DNA of 64,000 nucleotides from NCBI GenBank assembly GCA_963678705.1, contig OY783216.1, forward strand, positions 7,998,001-8,062,000. The letters are read 5' to 3'. The translations under genes and the position numbers were made by a program. This stretch comes from Panorpa germanica (Eukaryota > Arthropoda > Insecta > Mecoptera > Panorpidae). How positions within the stretch are numbered: the stretch's first letter is position 1; every line of letters begins with the position of its first letter. Shown here piece by piece: positions 1 through 10,500 of this stretch. Under the pieces are notes generated by a model. That model was not told the origin of the DNA and searched no databases. It worked only from the letters and a program-made list of their open reading frames with translations.

Positions 1-1550
1 GTTGTTTTGCCATTTGACATTTCGCAAATGGTTATAAATAATATTTTGTATACAGTAATAATTAAAAACTAAACGCATTAAACTTTTAGGAATGTATTTT
101 GCTTCAAGAAATAGGTAGAAATATTATATTTTAAAATTTACATTTTAAGGTAATTCCAAAGTGACAATCGGAGGCAAAAGTATAGTCGCATATTATGTAC
201 AAATATTATAGTCCAAGATCTCAGGACCACCAAACATCACTTATTTTCTGATGAACAAAATGTGTAAGATTAAAGTAGTGTTAGTACGATCGTTGATCGA
301 TCAGATCATCAAGGTATATGTCTCACTCACTCTCATGCGCACGGATAACGCCCTCTCGCTCCTACTCATAGCGGCATTAAAATTGGGTCTAGGGGATGTT
401 TGGCCGCTTGGATTGGTTTGTCCTCTTATAAAACGTTTTAAAACAGTTGTCTTGTAATACCTTGTATTACCTTGCAGATGCTTTAAAGCTAACAAAAAAT
501 TACTTAAACTCACTTATAGACTGATGGTACATTTTTATATATGTTAGCGATATGTAGCTCTTTTATTTCAGTTCTAGATATTTATAGTGACCTTGATAAC
601 ACTGCAATAATTCAGTAGTTTTCCACACTTTCTGACGTAATATATTTTTTAATTGTCCAGTGAATTCCCCTATCGGAAAATATATAGCATAATAAAAACA
701 TTTTTTTTATATTTATGCAAATATATACTAATATATAACCAATACATTGATTATAATTCAAATAAATTTACATAATAATTTAGATTATTTAATATAAAGC
801 GTTATTTGAAAAGTAAAGTTTCATCTACTAAGGAACTTTTACGATTCTCTTTTTTACACTTACGCAACAGGTATAAAAGAGATGGCAATACATAGGGACT
901 TAATGACTTAACAAGTATTTCAATTGTTAATTGTTTCGTATAAGGGGTCATTCATAAATTACGCCATACAAATTTCACTACCCCTCCCTCGTCGGTCTCG
1001 TTGTCACTACTCTTATATAATAACCTTGTGTTATAAGGATGTATTTGTAACTTTGAAACGAAAGTTAACAAACTTATATAAATGTTTGTTTTGACATTTT
1101 ATAAGTTCGCTCAAATATCTGATAGTATCTCATGTACACAAATCATGATTTTAAAAGGTTAAAGGTCACAGAAATCGTTTTTATTTTTTAGATAACTTCT
1201 TTTCTATGCTCGAAATGATATTCTGAGTTATTAGTAAAGTTGTAGATCACAAAATTCTCCACGAATTTGATCTTATGCATTCTTTCGCGTGATTTACCGT
1301 TCCTGTGATATAGCGCGGAGAGTGGCACGCTTTTTTATCCTTAAATGATTGGGTTATAAGTAGAATTTTAGATTAGCTATGACGTCATCAAACTTATGAC
1401 CTTACGTCGCAAGTATTCGCTTCTTTTGATAGTAAATATTTTAATATGTTAACAATTCGATTTTTTCTGGCGAAGTCAATGTACTGCAACCGTAATGTAT
1501 TATGTCTCGCACCACGGCGTCTAATTGAGTCATTCTTTGGTTATTTGCAG
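1..1550. other. Upstream non-coding region
   Basis: No supported coding exon is seen. Open frames at 251-513 on both strands are short, overlap each other and lack family resemblance. The stretch 290-470 is less AT-rich than its surroundings and carries a TATA-like motif. A repeat-like segment at about 1220-1330 (ending in a gatatagcgcg motif) resembles one at 21028-21110. The acceptor-like sequence just before 1551 implies that a non-coding first exon of the downstream transporter lies here or before the window. Confidence 0.5.
427..450 (+). promoter_or_regulatory. Candidate TATA box and start region
   Basis: TATAAAA is read at 427-433, followed about 20 bases on by an ACAGTTG stretch that could act as an initiator, in a locally GC-richer stretch about 1.1 kb before the first coding exon of the transporter. 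The transporter's first coding exon begins just after a splice acceptor, so a 5' leader exon must exist upstream. The link is inference and TATA-like strings are common in AT-rich DNA. Confidence 0.2.
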
Positions 1551-1556
1551 AGCACA

Positions 1557-4500
1557 ATGGAGCTTCAACAGAAATCAAAGAATCCGTCTGAGGGGCACAA
1601 AGAGAAGAGTTCCTACATAGATGCAACCGTTAAAGTTCCGCACTCAGGGTAAGAAAATAACCTCTTTTATTACGTCATAAGGTCAAAACGATGAGAAAAA
1701 TTTATATTTTCGATAATGTTTTTTGACGACACAGTTAGTATATAATTATGTCTATAATTACTACATGATAAAATAATATTTAAGTAATAATTTGTGAAAA
1801 TTACATAAATTAATATCAAGAAATGAGGCATTGACAGCGAATTTTCGCAAACGGCACAAAAAAGAGAGTGATTGCGGTATCCCTCATAACTCATCACTGG
1901 ATTTTCTGAAATCCAAAAACCAAAATTATTTCATTATCTGATAAGCTTATGCAGGTAACGCTGTCGAATTTTTTTTATTTTATTGATTTTGCAATTTTTT
2001 ACAGCACTTAGAAATCAAAATATCGATTTTTGATAAAAAAATCAGAAACTTTGTTATTTTAAAACACTTTGAAATTGAAAAAAGAAAAAGTTCACGACAG
2101 CGTTACCTCGGCATTTATGTAAAGAAAGTGTGTGCAAAATTTCAAAAGGATCGGTACAGTATATTTTGAGCTAGTGAGGACACCGACTCTGAAAAAGCTA
2201 AGTGTGAGAAAAACAGTTTCAAAGAAAGACGAAACTAGACCAGTAAGGTGATGACTTAAAACTCGTGTATCTCCGACAGTTTTACTCCAATCGACTTCAA
2301 ATTTTTACACAATAAACTTAATATGTTCTACATTAATATAAATAAATTTAAAAAAATGAAAAGACACCTTTGACACCTTACTACCCCTTTATTTGCATTT
2401 ATTTGTAAATATTTTGTTGTTGTAACATGAATAAGGTTTAAATGTTTTAAAAAATTGTTTGAAAGTCAACTGAAGGTAATCGTTTTTTCTGAAATTCGTT
2501 GCTAAGTTTTCGAAATTGCTTCAGTTTGTTGCAACTACAAAAAGTGTCCTCACATTCGTGGGAGCCGTCATTATACGTGCTCTCACTGTCGCATATCGAA
2601 CTAAAACATAAAATCTTATAAACAGAGAGGGAGGATACTGATAAAGACAAATTGAAGATTTAAGGCATGCGTCAACAGAACAGCGTGGAAGTCATTGGGG
2701 GCTACTCGATACAAGTGCGTTCACTGTTCAGTATCATTCGTCTGGAAATGGCGCTATTGCGGATGGGAATGGACCTAAGAGCATATATATATGGAGAGAG
2801 AATGCTGAACCTTAAAGTGTGTCCAAAATGTGTACGAGAGAAAAAGGTATATGTTAATATTTGTTCTCTATGCGCATGCGTCGAAAGTGACAGCTGTTAA
2901 GTCAGAGCTGTCTAGATATAATACGTGACAGTTATTAAATATGACATGTAGATATGTATAAATATAAATAAACTATATAGAAATATAAATATAACTAAAA
3001 ACGTGTGTTCTGTCCACTCCAAATATCAACTGTGTTGGCCGTTATCCCTACAGTGACATCTATGGTGTATATGTTTTCACTGAACGGTCACTGTTTTACC
3101 GACAGACGAGCTTTGTACCAACTAGATAAATATAATTTCTTTACATATATTTTATTTATTATATCTTAATAGAATATTAATATTTATTATATCTAGACAG
3201 CTGTCACTTTCGACGCATGCGCATAGAGAATAAATAGGAATATATACCTTTCTCTCTCGCACACATTTTGGACATACTTTTAGTCTATAGGAAATATAGG
3301 CTATTCACACTCTATATATATATGCTCTATGGAATGGACTGAAAACGGTGTCGTACTGAATGGAATGCACTTATAGAAATAACACTAAAATCCATTTGAC
3401 ACGACGCATCGACGCCACGTGTTGCCCACGTGGTGATCTAAGGACGCATACTTTTACTCATACCGTGCACAGACACTCGGGCTCAGAATTCCATTGCAAA
3501 TTCCGCAGATTTGTACAGGCTGAATTCTATTACTTCGTTTCATACTCGGACCAAGTCCTAGATGGCTCGTGTAGCTTCGTTTGCTGCTAACATCTTCATC
3601 AGGTGAACCTGGTTTCTTTTCAAAAGATAAATCGGTATTTAACGTCAACTCTTTAAAGAACCGCTTAGTTTTCAGCAGCGATTCCACGGTTGAGGAAGCT
3701 TCTAAACAATTTGCAGAACGACTGTTCTGAATGGATTTTGGAATTTGATATAATTGAGTTTTAGAAAGTTTCCTAATTCCTCCAAATACCTCCGTTTCTT
3801 TTTGTCTTTGGGCCCGAAAAAAGGAGTAGAAGTCCTGAAAGTTAACACATTTCAAATTTAGTCTCTTCCTGAAATAGTTTAAATATGGTTTCATAAGAAT
3901 GTACCTGCAAGAAGTTAGAAATTGAATATGACTTCACTGAATGACTCCTGGATGGACTGGATTTCTTGCTTCTTATAGTGGATAAAGATGTGTGGTAACT
4001 GGAGACCACAACATCCGAACGTTGCGAGGATTCGTTATCGCTATCCACGAACACAGTCAGCGAATCCATGCTGGCGAATCTTTTCCTCATGATAAAGGGT
4101 AATAATGGTTCTTTCCTCGGAACCGATTTATATTCTACTTTCACTGAATTTGGAATTCCTATCTTTGGGAATAACAACAAAGTTTAAATAAATTTACCTA
4201 AATATTTGGAGTAAAGCAACGGTCCTTAATCTTTTAGAGTCTGTGGCCCACATCTTATCTTTATCTATACAAATTCAGCCTGTCGATCGATTGACTCGAA
4301 ATTTTGACGTGTAAAATATCATTCCCACACACTGCTTAAATTTAATTTAAATGTAGTACCATTTTTAATTTAATTTATTTTTTAAGTTTTCTTAGTTTTT
4401 TTTAGAACCTTAACTTGAGAAAAACTATATTATATTATAACCTCCAAAATGTGCCAATTTGTCAAAATGCAGTAGGATTTACTTTTAAAAGAAGTTTAAT

Positions 4501-7500
4501 GTCAGTTTTTGAAAGATATAGAGGTGAAAACATATTCTATTACTAATTGTTGATAAAAATAACAATTTTAATTATTTCACATACAATTTTGTTGAACTGT
4601 CAAAATTTATATTACTAACGATGCATACGCACTTAAATTAAAACACAAATGTGAAAAAGAATGCTTAAACGAAAACCTGAAATCTAGATTACAATATTAA
4701 ATAAAAACAGAAAATTAAATATCAAAACAGTGACTGGAAATGAGGCTTTGTCTTACATAAAAATTTCTAATGAAACAAAATCTAAACTCTAATGACTTAT
4801 AGGAAATAAGATATTAGCAAAAGAAAACCTGATTTTTGTAACCTTGACATAGAATCTATGCAAAATTGAATATCAATATCTTTCATTCCGATGTTTAATC
4901 CTTATTACAAGATTATTTCAAGCGCAGTGCAAATTTTACCGCCAAAATATTTTGAATTTATTGCCATTTATTTATTACCTCATCTATAACTGCTGTAACT
5001 ATGTCTCCTGATTGACACGAAAGAATACTTTTCGTTTTTTGTACCGTGTTAGACACCTCAACATTGTAAACCATCATATTCCCTCCAAGGACGATATCCT
5101 TGTTAACTGTTTTATCCCGGTTAACGTTAATATCGCCCATATCTTTGACTGCAACCTCAACTTCTTCCGCATTTTCCTTAATCCGAGAAGCGGTCAACAT
5201 TAAACTTTTACTTTTATTTTGTCGTATTGGCTTTATGTAAATCCCTTTTGATGCCAAAATAATGAAATAACTCTGAAAAATAATACAGTGTGCTTAAAAG
5301 TACGTTATTTGGAGGAATATATAGACAAATTGTAATTGTTTTACCCATAGAAACACCACGATAGCATTTATTACTGTTGTAGAGCAAAATAAAGCGAACG
5401 TATATTCACAGTTAAGACTTCTAAGTTCTGGGCTGATATGATCCCACTTGGTGACTTCTTCTATTGACATTTTGGTAATATTCTTGTAGTCTGGGTAGCC
5501 TAACTTACGCCTCTCTTCTGCTTGAAGGCCACGTCTTGTATTTTCTAAGTTTCTTAATCTGTTCAATATGGCTGCTGTCAGAATATCGTACATCGGTTTA
5601 AACAATTCTAAAACGATATAGATAGACTATAGATAGAATGGGCTTGTGTCCTCATTTTTTAGTGGTCGATTTTTCAATTGTTGATTGAAATTGATGTTAA
5701 TAAATGTGTATTGCCGTGTCTATTTTATTAAATATCTAAATATTGACGGAGATATAGCAATTAAAAATTTGAATTGTAGTTTTAGCGCTAGAAATGGTCG
5801 CCCATATTTGTATGACATGAAATGCATTTTAACGTCAGTTATTTGTTGAGTAGGTCAGTGTTGTGGTAATGTTTTGTAGCTGTTAGTACTCAAATAATCA
5901 AGTCAAGTCAAAGAATAATAAGTTTTTACTTTATTTAACCCTGTTAAAGCAGACATAATATTGAAATTTTATTGTTCCTTGAAATAACTGTAAATAATAT
6001 TTGATATTTTGATATATAAATACATATAGCAGAGATTTATGATCTGTAAGGTTGGTAACCTTACACAAGGATTGTGATGTCACAGGCACTTGGAGTTTGT
6101 ACAACGTTGAATCCCTTTAATAATTAAAGAGACAAAATGACTTTTTTAATTGTTAATATCTCCTAACATATAAGGAGTTATTAAAAAATAATTGAACATT
6201 TGAGGTTCTAGTAACCAACTTTATCAATATATAGTACACTTTTATAAAAATTAAGACATAGGACACAAGCCCATTTCACGATTGTGACTACTACAACTAT
6301 TTATCAGCTTGAGAGCTGGTTGGTTTAGACGATCAATTTTAGATACTATTCGCTCTGATGTTGATTCCGTTTAAAAGGAAGCTTATAAAATGCAAAGTAC
6401 TAACGTATGTGAGGATTCCATCTGCAAAGACCATAATCAATATAAACTGTTGCAACAAACAAATGACAAAACATCAAGACGTAGTACAGCTGCAGAACAA
6501 ATCCTGCGAAAATAATCTGAAACAAAACGGAATATCGACAAATTGCTATACATTACCCATACTCATTTTGTTGTAATTAGTGTAAGTTTTTCTCTGACGT
6601 TGTACGTCGTGAATTGGACTAGTGTGAATAAGAAAGAAATGCTAAAGCTTCTGAAGGGTTTTTCAATAAGAACTTTGTTTTTTCAATGGTGGCAACACCA
6701 CCAACATGCTTTGTCAATTGTTACAATTAATTCAATTTCAAGAGATTGGAAATTTTTATAAAAGAATCGACATCTGTCAGCGTGGTCATGATGGACTTTT
6801 GTCCGATATCATTTTTCATTCATAATTGCCAATCCTTACTCTTTCTAATGTAATAAAAATTTGATCTCATTTATATTCCTTGTTTTATTTTGTTTTAAAA
6901 AACAAATTTCTTGTCAATATTAACAAACAAAATATGTTGCAAAATAAAGTATCATTCCCACTCGCTTTAATTTAATTTAAGTCATTCACAGCACCATTTT
7001 TAATTTAATTTATTTTTAAATTTTCTTAATTTTTTTAGAACCTTACAAGGTCCAATGTCTTAAATTACAAATATTAAATTAAGAAAAACTATATTATATT
7101 ATAACCTCCAAAATGTGACAATCTGTTAAAAAGCAGTAAGATTTACTTTTAAAAGAAGTTAAATGTCAGTTTTTGAAAAATATAGAAGTGAAAACAATTT
7201 TTATTACTAATTGTTATTAAAAATAGCAATTTTAATTATTTCGCATACAATTTTGTCGAACTGTCAAAATGTATATTACTAACGATGCATACGCACCAAC
7301 TAAATTAATTAAACTTAAATTAAAACACAAATGTGAAAAAGAATGCTTAAACTAAAAACCTGAAATCTAGATTACAATATTAAATAAAAACAGCAAATTA
7401 AATATCAACAGTGAGTGGGAATGACGCTTAAGTCTCTTACTTTAAGACATAAAACCGCGAATCTTTAAAAATTATATAATAGCGTTGCATCGACGGTTTG

Positions 7501-10500
7501 AAACAAGTGAAAAAACACAGACAACTTCTAAATTACTTGGTTTCTTGTTATTGCTTTAATTAATATGTTTATTCTCTAAAAAATATAATATATTAGGATC
7601 TAATAACTTACTAATTGTAATTTAGGCCATTTATGACTACTCATGGGAAGGCTATACAACAAGATAATACTTGTGATCATTAAAATGAAAATTGGAACAG
7701 CTTCATAAATCATAAATCTGCAATAGTATTAATTTATCATACAATAATCAGTCTTTAAGGTGAAACGATACTTGGCCATTTTTTCTAGCGAAATATAGAT
7801 GGCGATACTATACAGGCCATCTATATTTCGCTAGAAGAAATGGTCAACTATCGTTTCACATTAAAACGAATTTCAAACTTACTGAGTACGATCCCATGAT
7901 GAATGTGTAACTAAAATTAATTTTAATGTTGGTAACACTGATAACATTAACAGAATGTGCAGAATGACCAACATTATAAACATAATAACCACGTTAAATC
8001 TAAAAAATAATCTTCGCGAAGTTAAACTGCTTAAGTTTCTTGTACAAGTTGGTTTAGCTAAAACATAAAACAGATGATAGAAATGGTTACTTCAGTTATC
8101 TATACTAAATTACTTCACCTAGAAGATACTTACTTTTACTTGTTACTGCAGTCACACTAACTGGTACACTTACTGGTTCTTGTGATGTCGCGGGTATTGC
8201 CACGGTAGGGGCATTCAATGCTTTACTTCGAGCGACTGCTATTCTTTCTGACCATGATACCCGAAGATTCTTCCTCATAATTTGATGATTTTAATTTGGA
8301 TTACAATAATGTAGACACTTCCCGATACACGAAATATATAATACTAAATGATGTTACCATAAATGAATATAGTTCTCTCCTTCATTTGTCATAGATGGTC
8401 ATAGGATTGCTTTGATTTTTTCAGATTTAGTTACTTAAACTACTATATCAATCTCCCTTGTCCTTTATTTGGTTAGAGGTTTTCTTTCCTTTTTCTGTTT
8501 TAACTTTATCCTTTCGACTTCTCCTCTGGTCCCCATCTACTTTCCGCTTTCCCTGACCTTTATTCTTATTGTGTTTTCACTTCCCTCTACTTCCTGCCTA
8601 CTTTCTCCTCTGTGTTACGTTACCTCCCTTCTGTCTTCATTTTACCATCTGCTGTTTTTACCTCCTTAATTCATATTATTCCACTCGTTTTTCCCTTTAA
8701 AATTTCTATCAGCTCGCTTTCGTTCTTAAGTTTCTTGTTTCTATCAATATTATTTCATTTGCAAAAACTCTTCTTATAATGCTAACCTTTTCATTTTGGT
8801 TTACAACTTTACTTATTTAAGAAACCAACCAATACAAACTATAGTTATAAAGTAAACTAAAATTTACCCAGTTAATTTCATCAACATTCATATTAATAAA
8901 GAATTTTATGACTTTTACAGAAATGAAGATTTCTACAATGCTTTTCAATCCAGAGATCTTATTGTGCCTATTGATGAACATCGAAAAAACGGCTGGAAAG
9001 GTGAAATCGGTGAAAAAACCGGTGGAGGTGGAGGTGGAGGTGGTCATGGAATCCCCGTTGAACATCCAACCTCGTAAGTCCTAGAGATAATCTATTAATA
9101 AAAACTAAATCAATTTTAAAATAGAATAATAAATAATTGATTTACAATAGATATTTGGAAACATTGATGCATCTCTTCAAAGGAAATGTTGGCTCAGGAA
9201 TTTTCGCTATGGGAGATGCGTTTCGTAACGCAGGAATAATTTTGGCGCCAATTGTCACATTCATCCTGGCCATAGTGTGCGTACACTGTCAGCACTTGCT
9301 AGTAAGTACTCACTAAATACGTAATTTTATTACGACTTGACAGCTGTCACTTTCGATGCATGCGCATAGAGAACAAATAGAAACATATACCTTTCTCTCT
9401 CGCACACATTTTGGACACACTAATCTATAGGAAATATAGATTATTCACTCTCCATATATATATCCCAAGTCGTAAATCTGATTTAAATGACTTCTGCTTT
9501 GAATTCAAGTTGCCTAATTAAATTAAACGTCACACTGGTCATTACGCAACCGTCCAAGTTTAATTGTGTCCTCGAAGTATAATTTATGTTGTCTTTGGGC
9601 ATCCTACGCCATTGTAACACATTAAAACAATAATAATTACTAATTGTTTATAATTAAATGCATCCTCCGTCAGCCGCAAATTCTGTAAAAATAATAATAA
9701 ATTAATTTTAGAGGTTAACCGATTGAGCACCGTAGCACGTGCTCACTCTCATGCCGTGTTAGGGCTGCCATATGTTCGAGGCTGTCACATTTTCATGTTA
9801 TCTTCAGCAAAACTATAGTATAACCTTGTTAAAATTCTAGAAAAACCTGTCATTTTTAATTTATGAAAGTGTACGCAAATATTTTAGTTTAAATGTTAGC
9901 GCCTTCAATATTTTTAGTTCAGTGCCAACAGTTCGACTGCACACTGCACGTAGAAAATGAACTGTCAGTAGCCGCGATATATATAATGCGATACAAATTG
10001 TTTTATGAAGCGAAAAGTAACAAGTGGCAACGAACATTGTTTATGTATTACATGTGTTGTAGAATAAATGACATGTTAAACATAAAATATGTCTTATTGA
10101 ACATTCTGATAACTAGGCAATATTAAACATCCACAAAGGCATCCATTTCTTATACCGGATCAATTTTGTAATCGAAAACAAGGTAATAGACAAAATATTC
10201 GATATGAATTAATTGTTATTGCTTTAGTAGCGGAACTATTAAACATTTTATAAGATTTAAATTTGAAATAACACTTAGATAATCAATAAAATTTAATTAA
10301 TGTTTTGTATTTAATAAAATATCAATGCTTTTATGGGAAGTAGCAGTTGGCAACCCAGCTGCAACTCGAAATATGTATCTGTCATACGTGTTTAATGCGT
10401 TTAAGTTAACGCACGTCGCTTATCAACAAAAATGTGTTGATTGTTTCATGCTAATACGTGGTAATTGACGGGCCGGAACTTACTTTTGTTAATTCAAAAC

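Noticed and set aside
251-513. Overlapping open frames on both strands
   Set aside because: Short, mutually overlapping, no family resemblance or splice context; probably a by-product of a locally GC-richer stretch.
8110-8134. Alternative donor GTATCT at 8129 for the first exon of the nested gene
   Set aside because: The GTAAGT donor at 8133 joins in phase to an open exon starting at 8057 and is the stronger signal.
8469-8669. 66-codon plus-strand frame before transporter exon 2
   Set aside because: Lies in a pyrimidine-rich tract and has no splice link to the transporter.
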